Source: an uncultured Christensenella sp. | GTDB taxonomy: Bacteria; Bacillota; Clostridia; Christensenellales; Pumilibacteraceae | Direction of reading: 5' to 3' | Assembly: GCA_910579205.1 (NCBI GenBank) | Contig: CAJTTD010000004.1 | Coordinates: forward strand, 118,023 to 182,022 | DNA: 64,000 nucleotides | Shown: piece by piece, positions 1 through 8,477 of the stretch | Numbering within the stretch: the first letter of the stretch is position 1 | How the letters are laid out: each line of letters opens with the position of its first letter | Translations under genes and position numbers: made by a program | Notes under the pieces: generated by a model | Told to the model about the DNA's origin: nothing | Database searches by the model: none | Seen by the model: only the letters and a program-made list of their open reading frames with translations

Positions 1-1266
1 ATAACGCGTAAAAGCTTGCGCGACAAAGTAGCGGCCTTTCTCGGCAAGTTCGCTTTTGCGGCTTCTGCGGATATTTCGGTAGACATCGATCCCGCGCGCG
101 TTATTTTAACGATGCACAAGAGCATGATGAAGCTTGCGGAAGAAAGTTGCTTGCCGCGGCTCAAAGAGTATTTAAAGAACAACTACATACAGCCGATAGC
201 GGTAGTAACTGAAATTATAGATTATGCGGAAGAGCGTCGCGACGTAAAACAGTCGGCAGTCGTTAAAAAATCGTATAAAGTGTCTGACTTAGCTCCGATC
301 GCGGGCGAGATAGCCGCGGAAGAAGCTATCTCGGTAGCGAATACCGAGGAGATTTCGGGCGAAGTTACCGTGTGCGGAGTTTTGACGATGCTTACCGATT
401 ACGTCAGTAAAGTCAAGTTCGGCGGCGGGGGAAACGAATACGAATTGTTTACATTGTACGACGGCGAAAAAACATTGGTTTGTCGTTATTATCCAAAAGA
501 CGGCATTGTATTGTCGGTGCATAAAAAAGATATCGTAAACAAACCCGTGTGCGTAAAAGGGTACGTCAAAGCGGGGCGGTTCGGCGAATCATTGCTGACA
601 GCCGATGCGATAGCTCTTTGCTCTGCGGACGGACTGACCGTTTATCCTACGCCCGTGCCGCCCGAAAAGTACGAAAGCGTTGCGCCCGCGCCGTATGAAG
701 AATACGTTCAAGCGAGCTTATTCCAGACGGAAGTCGAACTTCCCGATTGTCTGCGCGGAAGTTTTGTGGTGTTCGACTTCGAGACGACGGGACTTAGTTT
801 GGAATACGACATGCCGACTGAGATAGGCGCGGTAAAGATCACAGACGGCGTTATTACGGAAACTTTTTCCACGCTGATAGACCCCAAGCGTCCTATACCG
901 ACCGAGGTTTCGGCAAAGACGGGAATAACAGACGAAATGGTAAAGGGCAAGCCCGAGCTTTATGACGTACTGCCCGATCTGTATAAATTTACATTCGGTT
1001 GTTCGCTCGTGTGCCATAACGTATCGTTCGATTTTCCGTTCTTGCTCAAGCACGGCAATAAGAGCGGTTGGACTTTCGGCGACAGAAAAACTTACGATAC
1101 GATGGGGCTTGCGCCGCGTGCGATCAAAGGCATAGAAAAGCTGTCGCTCGATAAAGTGCTCGAAAGCTTGGGGCTTGTCAACGACAACGCGCACCGCGCG
1201 CTTTCTGACGCCGCAGCCACCGCTAAAGCGTTTATAGCTATGGCTAAAACGGTGCGGGAAATTTGA
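1..1266 (+). CDS. PolC-like protein reduced to OB fold plus DEDDh 3'-5' exonuclease (5' partial)
   Basis: The reading frame is open from base 1, so the true start lies outside the window. The visible part (421 residues) begins with a region resembling the PolC N-terminal domain, including an LPRLKEYL-type helix. An OB-fold stretch follows, from about residue 115 to 205, then a DnaQ-type exonuclease from about 250 to the end. All three exonuclease motifs are intact: DFETTG, HNVSFDF and HRALSDA. In Firmicutes polC normally sits just upstream of rimP, as here. However, the PHP domain that should follow the OB fold and the whole polymerase module are absent, and the frame stops right after the exonuclease. 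It may act as a stand-alone proofreading or repair exonuclease (inference). An ordinary DnaQ-family exonuclease is the alternative, but the OB region and locus favour PolC ancestry. Confidence 0.8.
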   Translation: MTRKSLRDKVAAFLGKFAFAASADISVDIDPARVILTMHKSMMKLAEESCLPRLKEYLKNNYIQPIAVVTEIIDYAEERRDVKQSAVVKKSYKVSDLAPIAGEIAAEEAISVANTEEISGEVTVCGVLTMLTDYVSKVKFGGGGNEYELFTLYDGEKTLVCRYYPKDGIVLSVHKKDIVNKPVCVKGYVKAGRFGESLLTADAIALCSADGLTVYPTPVPPEKYESVAPAPYEEYVQASLFQTEVELPDCLRGSFVVFDFETTGLSLEYDMPTEIGAVKITDGVITETFSTLIDPKRPIPTEVSAKTGITDEMVKGKPELYDVLPDLYKFTFGCSLVCHNVSFDFPFLLKHGNKSGWTFGDRKTYDTMGLAPRAIKGIEKLSLDKVLESLGLVNDNAHRALSDAAATAKAFIAMAKTVREI

Positions 1267-1342
1267 GCGGCGCAGATACTGTGAATGCGTCTTAGGCTTT
1301 GTTCGAGCGTGCCGTACCGACCAAAAAGGTATGTCAAAACGC

Positions 1343-1371
1343 TTGCAATTTCAAAAGATATGTGATAATAT
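1343..1371 (+). promoter_or_regulatory. sigma-A promoter for the rimP-nusA-infB operon
   Basis: TTGCAA at 1343-1348 and TAATAT at 1366-1371 are separated by 17 nt. Transcription should begin near 1378, which is after the first in-frame ATG upstream of rimP and shortly before a stable hairpin. Confidence 0.65.
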
Positions 1372-1395
1372 TATGGTATGGTATTTTGGTAGCAT

Positions 1396-1425
1396 GAGAG
1401 TGGGTTTTGCCCGCTCTCAAGTTTT
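1396..1425 (+). promoter_or_regulatory. rimP leader hairpin, terminator-like
   Basis: A 9-bp stem (GAGAGTGGG pairing with CCCGCTCTC, including one G-T pair) closes a 5-nt loop and is followed by AAGTTTT. It lies between the promoter and the rimP ribosome site. I recall similar leader hairpins upstream of rimP in other Firmicutes. Attenuation of the operon is inference. Confidence 0.6.
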
Positions 1426-1438
1426 ATGGAGGCCTTTT

Positions 1439-1903
1439 ATCAACAGCGTAATAGAAAAAGCAAGACCTACGGTCGAAGAAGTTGTCAGTAAGCTCGGCTA
1501 CGAACTGGTGGACATCGAATACAAGACATTGTACGGCGATAAACATCTCGTAGTTTATATCGCCAACGACGACGGCGTGAGCCTTGACGACTGCGAAGCG
1601 GTATCCAACGCGCTCGACGCGCCGCTCGACGCGCTCGACCCCACGTCGGGAGCGCCTTACAGTTTGGACGTTTCGTCGCCCGGTCTCGACCGTCCGTTCA
1701 AAACGCAACGCGACTACGAACGCAATTACGGAAAGACGGTCGAAATAAAGCTTTACGCGCCCGTAACGGGACATAAGGACAAACTGCTCGTCGGCGAGCT
1801 TGTTCTAAAGACGGCAGACGCTGTCCAAGTGAATATAGACGGCAAAAACGAAACGTTGGACGCGCGTAGCGTCGCGTTGGTAAGACCGCACGTCGAGTTT
1901 TAA
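1439..1903 (+). CDS. rimP: Ribosome maturation factor RimP
   Basis: RimP binds the 30S subunit during maturation. The protein carries the family pattern GYELVDIEY near its N terminus and the conserved DVSSPGLDRP motif in the middle. The start is unusual. GGAGG at 1428-1432 is followed 6 nt later by ATC at 1439, which would give the family-typical 154 residues. No ATG, GTG or TTG lies at a sensible distance in frame. In-frame ATGs at 1331 and 1394 are upstream of the likely transcript start or at the leader hairpin, and neither has a ribosome site. I therefore propose an AUC start. The start remains uncertain but the product is clear. Confidence 0.88.
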   Translation: MNSVIEKARPTVEEVVSKLGYELVDIEYKTLYGDKHLVVYIANDDGVSLDDCEAVSNALDAPLDALDPTSGAPYSLDVSSPGLDRPFKTQRDYERNYGKTVEIKLYAPVTGHKDKLLVGELVLKTADAVQVNIDGKNETLDARSVALVRPHVEF

Positions 1904-1946
1904 CGGCGGCGGCATATATCATGAAAATATTTTTCGGGAGATAAAA

Positions 1947-3107
1947 ATGGCAAAGAAAAATTCGACACTTACTCTGCAAGCGGATTTCTACAACGCTCTC
2001 GCCGATCTCGAGAGCGAAAAGGGGATCAAAAAGGAAGTATTTATCGACGCTTTGGAAGACGCGCTCACCAGCGCGTATAAAAAGCAGTACGGTGTTGCCA
2101 AGTCCATCAAGATAATCATGTCGGACGAAAGCAAAACGTTTAAGATCTATACTTGCCAAAAGGTAGTGGAGCAGGTAGAGGATCGCGAAACGGAAATAAG
2201 CCTCGAAGACGCACGGCTCATAGACAAAAAACACAAAGTGGGCGACGATATTTACGAGCCTGTGGACGCGAGCGGTTTCGGACGCATAGTTGCGCAAATG
2301 GCTAAGCAGATAATAACGCAAAAACTGCGTTCGGTCGAAAGCGAAATGGCGTACAGCGAACTTTCCGAAAAGGAAGAAGAACTCGTTACATGTATCGTTC
2401 ATCGTGTTGACGGCAAAAACGTTTGCGTAGAGATACAAAAACTCGAGGCTGTGCTTTATCCCAAAGATCAGTTGCCCGGCGATCACTTTAAAGTCGGCGA
2501 CAAGATCAAGGTCTTTGTTCGCGGGATAAAGAGCGGCATGCGCGGACCGCAAGTGCTTGTTACGCGCACTGCGCCGGGGTTCATTAAGCGCATGTTCGAG
2601 CTGGAAGTTCCCGAGATAGCGAGCGGCGTCGTGTCTATAAAGGGCATAGTCCGCGAAGCGGGACTGCGCACGAAAATGGCTGTTTATGCCAACGACTCGG
2701 GCGTAGACGCCGTAGGCGCTTGCGTGGGTAACCGCGGCGCGCGCGTCAACAGCATAATATCCGAAGTCGGTGGAGAAAAGATAGACATCATTCCTTGGCA
2801 TGAGGATCCGCTCGAGTTTATAGCCCGTGCGCTTTTGCCCGCAAAAGTCGTCATGGTGGAAGCCAAAGAGGACGAGCATGCCGCAAAAGTAGTCGTAATG
2901 GACGATCAACTCAGTCTCGCTATAGGCAGAGAAGGCGTAAACGCGCGCCTTGCCGCAAAGCTCACGGGCTGGAAGATAGATATTAAACCGTACTCGGCAA
3001 TGGAAAAAGAAGTCCAAGCGGCTAAAGAACTCGCAGAACAAATGGGAAGCGACAACTTTGACGTGTTCGACGAGGATCTCGGGGAGCTTGACGAGGGCGG
3101 CGTTTAA
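1947..3107 (+). CDS. nusA: Transcription termination/antitermination factor NusA
   Basis: NusA binds RNA polymerase and nascent RNA to control pausing, termination and antitermination. The 386-residue protein shows the N-terminal polymerase-binding domain (about 1-130), an S1 domain (about 140-205) and two KH domains. The second KH region carries SLAIGREGVNARLAAKLTGW. The C-terminal tail is short and acidic, as in Firmicutes, without the extra repeats of proteobacterial NusA. The ATG follows a GGGAG site, and the stop overlaps the start of rnpM, consistent with translational coupling. Confidence 0.97.
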   Translation: MAKKNSTLTLQADFYNALADLESEKGIKKEVFIDALEDALTSAYKKQYGVAKSIKIIMSDESKTFKIYTCQKVVEQVEDRETEISLEDARLIDKKHKVGDDIYEPVDASGFGRIVAQMAKQIITQKLRSVESEMAYSELSEKEEELVTCIVHRVDGKNVCVEIQKLEAVLYPKDQLPGDHFKVGDKIKVFVRGIKSGMRGPQVLVTRTAPGFIKRMFELEVPEIASGVVSIKGIVREAGLRTKMAVYANDSGVDAVGACVGNRGARVNSIISEVGGEKIDIIPWHEDPLEFIARALLPAKVVMVEAKEDEHAAKVVVMDDQLSLAIGREGVNARLAAKLTGWKIDIKPYSAMEKEVQAAKELAEQMGSDNFDVFDEDLGELDEGGV

Positions 3108-3388
3108 TGAAGCACGTCCCGCAACGTACTTGCATAGCATGCAGAGAGCAGAAAGACAGGTCCGATCTTGTCCGCATTGTTCGCAAGACGGACGGAACTA
3201 TAGAGCTTGATATTAAGGGGCGCGAAGACGGTCGCGGCGCGTATATTTGCAAGAATGCTAACTGTATGCGCACCGCCATAAAAAAGCGCGCGCTCAATAA
3301 GGCTTATAAAGAGTCCGTCTCCGATCAAACGTACGATCGACTGCTCGAACAATTCGATAGCTATTTCGGGAATACGGATGAACGGTAG
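3107..3388 (+). CDS. rnpM: YlxR/RnpM family RNA-binding protein (DUF448)
   Basis: A small basic protein of 93 residues. The family signature RTCIACREQKDRSDLVRIVR lies near the N terminus and GRGAYIC in the middle. In Bacillus subtilis the homolog binds RNase P RNA and modulates RNase P activity. The gene overlaps both the nusA stop and the ylxQ start, so it is embedded in a tightly coupled operon. No odd features. Confidence 0.93.
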   Translation: MKHVPQRTCIACREQKDRSDLVRIVRKTDGTIELDIKGREDGRGAYICKNANCMRTAIKKRALNKAYKESVSDQTYDRLLEQFDSYFGNTDER

Positions 3389-3692
3389 CGCGGACAAATT
3401 CAAATCGATGATCGGCTTTGCAAAGCGGTCGGGCAAGATAGCGTACGGTTTGGATACCGTAAAGTCGGCTAAGAAGTTATACATGCTCGCCGTAAGCGAT
3501 ACGGCATCGAAAAACTTGACTGACAATATGATCACCGTGGCGCGGCGGCGAAGTATCCCGCTGTTGCGCGTGCCCGAGCTGGAAAGCATAGTGGGCAACA
3601 ACTGTAAAGCGCTCGGTATATCGAACGCTGACATGACAAGCTGTATAATGAACTACGTCAAAAGCGGCGAGTCTGAATATTCATTACTTTAA
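3378..3692 (+). CDS. ylxQ: L7Ae/L30e-family protein YlxQ
   Basis: A 104-residue protein of the ribosomal L7Ae/L30e/S12e/Gadd45 fold, with the typical opening KFKSMIGFAKRSGKIAYGLD and a middle helix-strand DTASKNLTDNM. In Firmicutes this member always sits between ylxR and infB. It is presumed to bind a kink-turn RNA, though its role is not well settled. The start overlaps the 3' end of rnpM by 11 nt. Confidence 0.9.
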   Translation: MNGSADKFKSMIGFAKRSGKIAYGLDTVKSAKKLYMLAVSDTASKNLTDNMITVARRRSIPLLRVPELESIVGNNCKALGISNADMTSCIMNYVKSGESEYSLL

Positions 3693-3720
3693 ACCTTACA
3701 AGTTACGGAGGTAACGTTAA

Positions 3721-6291
3721 TTGGATAAAACCAACAATAACGCGACGAAGGGCGAAGAAAACGCAACGAGTTACAAAAAGCTTCATAAGCTCGTCGAAGT
3801 CGGCGAGCTGACGGAATATCAAAAGCGCGTTGCGGAATTGCGCAAACGCGTGGAAAAGCTGTATTCCGCAGAGCGAGCGAGATTGCTCGAGCTGCAGGAA
3901 GAACGCGCACGCGCCGAAGAAGAACGCAAAGCCGCGGCAGACGAAGCGGTAAAAGCGGAAGCGGAAGTTTTGCCCGATAAGTCTTCGGATCAAGAGCAGA
4001 CTGTTGCCGAGCAGAATATAAATTCCGAGCAGCAACCGTCCGCAGCGGAAACCGACGTTCAAGAAGGTCAACAGCCCGTCAAGGAAGAAAAACCCGCAGC
4101 GGAAAAGACTTCGTCATCTTCCGTTCATATTTCCGAACCGCCGCCTTCGGCGACGCGCACGGCTATACCGAGTTATATACGCGGCGTGGTAAAGCATACT
4201 CCGCGCCCTGCGCCCACGGAAAGACCTAAGTACGACGGCGCGCGAAGAGACGCACGTCCGTCTTCTCCGCGTTCGCCTTCGCAACAGCGCCCTTCTACGC
4301 CGCATACGGGCGGCGCGGCGTCCCGTCCTCCCGCATCGGCAAAATTCGAAGTGCCGCCTACGGCGCGTAAACGCGAGACGACCAATAAAAAAGCGTTTGT
4401 AAAGCCGGAAGACAAGCGGCAGATGAACAAGCGCACGCTTATTCGCAAGGGATATATACAAGAGAATTCCGACGAAGAGCGTATGGGCACGCGCAAGCTC
4501 AAAAACAAAAAGGTCAATAAAGTTATCCCGTTTGCGCCTATCAAGATAGAAAAAGCGGTCATCACTACGGAAAACCTTACGGTCAAGATATTGTCCGAAA
4601 AAATAGGCAAGACCGCGCAAGAAATAATCAAGCAACTAATGGAACTCGGCATCATGACGACCGTAAACTCGGTAGTCGATTTCGCCACCATGCAGCTTGT
4701 TGCCGACGCTCTCGGCGTTCAGATCGAACTCAAACTCGAAAAGACCAAGGAAGAGGAGCTTAACGAGCTTCACGCCGAACCCGATGCCGCCGAAGATCTT
4801 GTCGCGCGTCCTCCCATAGTTACGGTTATGGGACACGTCGATCACGGCAAAACGTCGCTTTTGGACGTTATCCGCAAAACCTCGGTCGCGCAAGGCGAAG
4901 CGGGCGGTATAACGCAGCACATAGGCGCGTATTCGGTTGACGTCAACGGTCAGAAGATAACGTTTTTGGATACGCCCGGGCACGCGGCGTTTACGGAAAT
5001 GCGCCGCCGCGGCGCAAACGTAACGGATATAGCCGTTATAATCGTCGCCGCAGACGACGGGGTCATGCCGCAGACTATAGAGGCTGTCAAGCATGCTCAA
5101 GCCGCCGAAGTTCCTATGGTGGTGGCTGTAAACAAGATCGATAAGCCGGGCGCTAATGCCGACAAGGTTAAAGAACAGCTTGCAAATTACGACGTGTTGT
5201 GTGAAGAATGGGGCGGCAAAGTGCCGTTTATACCCATCTCCGCAAAGAAAAACATGGGTATAGACAAGCTGCTCGAAAATATTATACTTCTTGCCGAAGT
5301 GGAAGAATTCAAGGCAAACCCCAAGCGCAGCGCTCGCGGTTTTGTTATCGAAGCTCGCCTCGATAAGGGAAAAGGTCCTATCGCAACGGTCATAGTGCAA
5401 AACGGAACGCTCAAGACGGGAGACTATATCGTGTCCGGAACCACGTACGGCAGAGTGCGTACCATGACGGACGATAAAGGTAAACCCGTCAAAGCTGCCG
5501 CGCCGTCCATGCCGGTCGCCGTTTACGGACTTGCGCAAGTGCCTGCCGCGGGCGATTCGATAGTCGCCGTGGAAAACGAAAAAATGGCGCGTCAAGTTAT
5601 AGCAGAACGCGAGGCAAAGATAAAAGAGAGTAAGATAACGGACGGTCCTTCCATGGAGTTCCCCGTTTTCGAAGAAAATCCCGCCAAAGAGTACAAAGTA
5701 TTTATCAAAGCGGACGTGCAAGGTTCGAGCGAAGCTATTGCGGAATCGGTGCAAGAGCTTTCTACGGACGAAGTCAAAGTCAAGGTCATACACAGCGGCG
5801 TGGGCGCTATAACGCAAAACGACGTTATGATGGCGGAAGTATCGGGCGCGGTGATAATAGGCTTTAACGTAAAACCCGACAGCGAAGGTCGCACAGCCGC
5901 CGAAAGAAAGGGCGTAAAAGTAAAACTCTACAATATTATTTACGAAGCTCTCGACGATATCAAAGCCGATATCGAGTCCATGCTCGCGCCCAAATTTGTC
6001 GAGCGCATTACGGGCAGAGCTATCGTGCGCATGGCGTTCAGAGTATCGGGCGTGGGCATTATAGCGGGTAGCTACGTTCAGAGCGGAAGTATCGTTCGCA
6101 ACGGTAAAGCTCGCTTGTTCCGCGGCGGAAAACAGATATTCGACGGAAATATAGTCGGTCTCAAACGTTTCAAAGACGATGCCAAAGAGGTAACTGTCGG
6201 ATACGAATGCGGTATCGCGCTTGCCGATTATACCGATTTTCTCGAAGACGACGAGCTTGAATGCTATGTAGTCGAAAAGGAGACTAAGTGA
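3721..6291 (+). CDS. infB: Translation initiation factor IF-2
   Basis: IF-2 is a GTPase that delivers initiator tRNA to the 30S subunit and promotes subunit joining. The 856-residue protein has a long charged and Pro/Ala-rich N-terminal region (about 1-260) and an IF2_N segment with VKILSEKIGKTAQEIIKQLM. The G domain follows with GHVDHGKTSLL, DTPGHAAF and NKID, then beta-barrel domains II and IV. The start is TTG at 3721, ten nt after GGAGG. The stop overlaps the GTG start of rbfA by 4 nt. Confidence 0.97.
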   Translation: MDKTNNNATKGEENATSYKKLHKLVEVGELTEYQKRVAELRKRVEKLYSAERARLLELQEERARAEEERKAAADEAVKAEAEVLPDKSSDQEQTVAEQNINSEQQPSAAETDVQEGQQPVKEEKPAAEKTSSSSVHISEPPPSATRTAIPSYIRGVVKHTPRPAPTERPKYDGARRDARPSSPRSPSQQRPSTPHTGGAASRPPASAKFEVPPTARKRETTNKKAFVKPEDKRQMNKRTLIRKGYIQENSDEERMGTRKLKNKKVNKVIPFAPIKIEKAVITTENLTVKILSEKIGKTAQEIIKQLMELGIMTTVNSVVDFATMQLVADALGVQIELKLEKTKEEELNELHAEPDAAEDLVARPPIVTVMGHVDHGKTSLLDVIRKTSVAQGEAGGITQHIGAYSVDVNGQKITFLDTPGHAAFTEMRRRGANVTDIAVIIVAADDGVMPQTIEAVKHAQAAEVPMVVAVNKIDKPGANADKVKEQLANYDVLCEEWGGKVPFIPISAKKNMGIDKLLENIILLAEVEEFKANPKRSARGFVIEARLDKGKGPIATVIVQNGTLKTGDYIVSGTTYGRVRTMTDDKGKPVKAAAPSMPVAVYGLAQVPAAGDSIVAVENEKMARQVIAEREAKIKESKITDGPSMEFPVFEENPAKEYKVFIKADVQGSSEAIAESVQELSTDEVKVKVIHSGVGAITQNDVMMAEVSGAVIIGFNVKPDSEGRTAAERKGVKVKLYNIIYEALDDIKADIESMLAPKFVERITGRAIVRMAFRVSGVGIIAGSYVQSGSIVRNGKARLFRGGKQIFDGNIVGLKRFKDDAKEVTVGYECGIALADYTDFLEDDELECYVVEKETK

Positions 6292-6653
6292 AAAATCACG
6301 GCACAAGCTACAGAGCCGAACGTGTCGCAAGCTTGATCCAACGCGAATTGGAAACCGTCCTCGAAACGGAAGTAGTCGATTGGGTTGGCGGTACGATAAC
6401 GGAAGTAAAGCTTACGCCCAATCTTAAGCAAGCGACCGTATACGTGGATTGTAATTGCGACGAATCGCTTTTGGAAAAGTACAATACGGGCGCTTCGAGC
6501 TGCGCATCGTTCATACGCGCGCGGCTTGCGTTGCGCCTCACCGAAATGCGCGGAGTACCGCGGTTGATATTTAAAAAGGATAACTCCCGCGAGTACTACG
6601 AGCATATAGAAACAGTTATCAAAGGCTTGCACGATGAGCAAAGTAACAAATGA
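6288..6653 (+). CDS. rbfA: 30S ribosome-binding factor RbfA
   Basis: RbfA is a KH-like cold-shock factor needed for late 16S rRNA 5'-end processing. The 121-residue protein contains RAERVASLIQREL at the N terminus, then the central TEVKLTPNLKQATVYV strand and a C-terminal RGVPRLIFKKD region. It starts at GTG overlapping the infB stop, and its end overlaps nrnA by 20 nt. Confidence 0.94.
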   Translation: MKNHGTSYRAERVASLIQRELETVLETEVVDWVGGTITEVKLTPNLKQATVYVDCNCDESLLEKYNTGASSCASFIRARLALRLTEMRGVPRLIFKKDNSREYYEHIETVIKGLHDEQSNK

Positions 6654-7599
6654 TATTATTCGAGCGATAAGCGAGAGCGAAAGTGTGTTGGTGTGCGGTC
6701 ATATCCGTCCCGACGGAGACTGTATAGGCTCTGCGCTTGCGGTAAGACGTATATGCGAAAGAATGGGCAAACATGCCGACGCAGTTTGCGACGTAGAACA
6801 ACAGCCGTACGGTTACGGTTTTCTGTCCGATTACGATTTGTTTTGTAAGCCGCGCCTCAATAAATACGATCTGTTCATAGCCGTAGATTGCGCCACGGAA
6901 AAAAGGTTGGGCGTATACACTAAACAACTTCATTCGGCTAAGTATTCCGTAGATATCGATCATCACCCTACAAACGAGCGTTACGGAAAGCTCAATCACA
7001 TAGTGGGTTCTGCTTCGAGTACGTGTCAAATAGTATACGAGCTGTTTAAAGATACCGACCTGATAGACAGAGAGACCGCAGAAATGCTTTACACCGGGCT
7101 CTCTACGGATACGGGTAATTTTATGCATTCCAATACCGATACGTCCGTATTCCGCACAGCCGTCGGGCTTAGCGAATACGGTTTGGATATCGGCAATATC
7201 AATCACGAAATTTATTGCAACAAGCCGATGCGTAGGATAAAGCTCGCTTCGCGCGCGCTTGACAGCATACGTCTGTATGCCGACGGCAAGATCGGACTTA
7301 TGACGATCACGCTCGACGATCTTAACGGGTGCGAATGCACGTCGGAAGATACCGAGGGTCTTATAGACAATGTTTCGAGCATAAACGGCGTGCGCATAGC
7401 GATATCTATCTGCGAACAACCGGGCGGGATATTCAGATGTTCGCTTCGTTCATTTTCCGTCGATGTTGCCGCAGTCGCGGAAAAATTCGGCGGCGGTGGA
7501 CATAAGCTTGCGTCGGGTTGTATAATAAGCGGAACGCGGTACGACGTTGCGGACAAATTGATATCCGCCGCATCTCATGCGCTTATAGGTGAATATTGA
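6634..7599 (+). CDS. nrnA: DHH/DHHA1 phosphoesterase, NrnA-like oligoribonuclease/pAp phosphatase
   Basis: NrnA degrades very short RNA oligonucleotides and dephosphorylates 3'-phosphoadenosine 5'-phosphate. The 321-residue protein shows the N-terminal DHH domain with GHIRPDGDCIGS, the DHH-type IDHHPTN motif and STDTGNF. The C-terminal DHHA1 domain ends with GGGGHKLASGC. The position between rbfA and truB is standard in Clostridia. The start overlaps rbfA and the stop overlaps the truB ATG. Confidence 0.92.
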   Translation: MSKVTNDIIRAISESESVLVCGHIRPDGDCIGSALAVRRICERMGKHADAVCDVEQQPYGYGFLSDYDLFCKPRLNKYDLFIAVDCATEKRLGVYTKQLHSAKYSVDIDHHPTNERYGKLNHIVGSASSTCQIVYELFKDTDLIDRETAEMLYTGLSTDTGNFMHSNTDTSVFRTAVGLSEYGLDIGNINHEIYCNKPMRRIKLASRALDSIRLYADGKIGLMTITLDDLNGCECTSEDTEGLIDNVSSINGVRIAISICEQPGGIFRCSLRSFSVDVAAVAEKFGGGGHKLASGCIISGTRYDVADKLISAASHALIGEY

Positions 7600-8447
7600 T
7601 GAACGGTGTGATAGACCTTTACAAGCCGAGCGGAATGTCGTCTGCGGCGGCAGTCGGCAAAGTAAAGCGCATGCTGGGTACGTCCACCGTAGGACATATG
7701 GGTACGCTCGATCCGATGGCGGAAGGCGTTCTCGTGTTGGGCGTGGGTAAATCCGCGCGACTGTTCGACTATTTTTGCAGTAAGCGCAAATCGTACATAG
7801 CCAAGTTTAAATTCGGATACGAGACGGATACTCTCGACGCGATGGGAACAACGGTATCCGAAACTGCTGATATCCCGAGCGTGGACGCGGTGATCCATGC
7901 CATGCAGTCTCTTATAGGTAAGACAGAGCAGATCCCGCCCGTTTACAGCGCCAAGCACATAAACGGCAAACGCGCATATGCGCTTGCGCGCGGCGGCAAT
8001 CCCGAAGTGCCCAAGCCCGTAGAAATAGAAATTTACGGCGCAGAACTCATTTGTCAGCCGAGCATGAGCGAATTTGTATTTTCCATAGACTGTTCGGCGG
8101 GCACGTATATACGTTCTATTTGCAGAGACGTGGCTAAAATGTGCGGATCGCTCGCAACTCTCACATACTTGCAAAGAACGCGTTCGGGCAAATTTACCGT
8201 CGAAAACAGCGTTAAATTAGACGAACTCGAGGCAAAGCTCGGATCGGTAATTATACCGCCGCAACAAGTATTGGATCTTGACCGTATTGATTTTCCCGAT
8301 ACGGCATACGACGATATAGACCACGGAAGAGCGGTAGCGTGCGATATAGCGGGAGAGTTTCTCGTTTTTTGCCGAAATGTTTTCTTCGGTATAGGTTGTT
8401 CGCTCGACGGCAGACTCAAGATCAAAACTTATTTAAAAGATGATTGA
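7599..8447 (+). CDS. truB: tRNA pseudouridine-55 synthase TruB
   Basis: TruB makes pseudouridine 55 in the T loop of tRNAs. The 282-residue protein has the opening GVIDLYKPSGMSS, the catalytic motif GTLDPMAEGVL with the nucleophile Asp, and KRKSYIAKFKFG. The ATG at 7599 overlaps the nrnA TGA (TGATG) and is preferred over the TTG one codon upstream. The C-terminal domain is short. Confidence 0.95.
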   Translation: MNGVIDLYKPSGMSSAAAVGKVKRMLGTSTVGHMGTLDPMAEGVLVLGVGKSARLFDYFCSKRKSYIAKFKFGYETDTLDAMGTTVSETADIPSVDAVIHAMQSLIGKTEQIPPVYSAKHINGKRAYALARGGNPEVPKPVEIEIYGAELICQPSMSEFVFSIDCSAGTYIRSICRDVAKMCGSLATLTYLQRTRSGKFTVENSVKLDELEAKLGSVIIPPQQVLDLDRIDFPDTAYDDIDHGRAVACDIAGEFLVFCRNVFFGIGCSLDGRLKIKTYLKDD

Positions 8448-8477
8448 CGCATATATCCGTAAATAGGAGGAAAGTAC

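Noticed and set aside
1..1266. Pseudogene call for the PolC-like gene
   Set aside because: The frame is intact over more than 420 codons and every exonuclease catalytic motif is preserved, which argues for selection.
1331..1438. RimP start at ATG 1331 or ATG 1394
   Set aside because: 1331 lies upstream of the predicted transcript start and both add an N-terminal extension not seen in the family; the second one starts next to the leader hairpin and has no ribosome site.
1698..6330. Long antisense open frames opposite nusA and infB (up to more than 500 codons)
   Set aside because: They mirror the codon structure of well-identified genes, have no ribosome sites and no recognisable domains.
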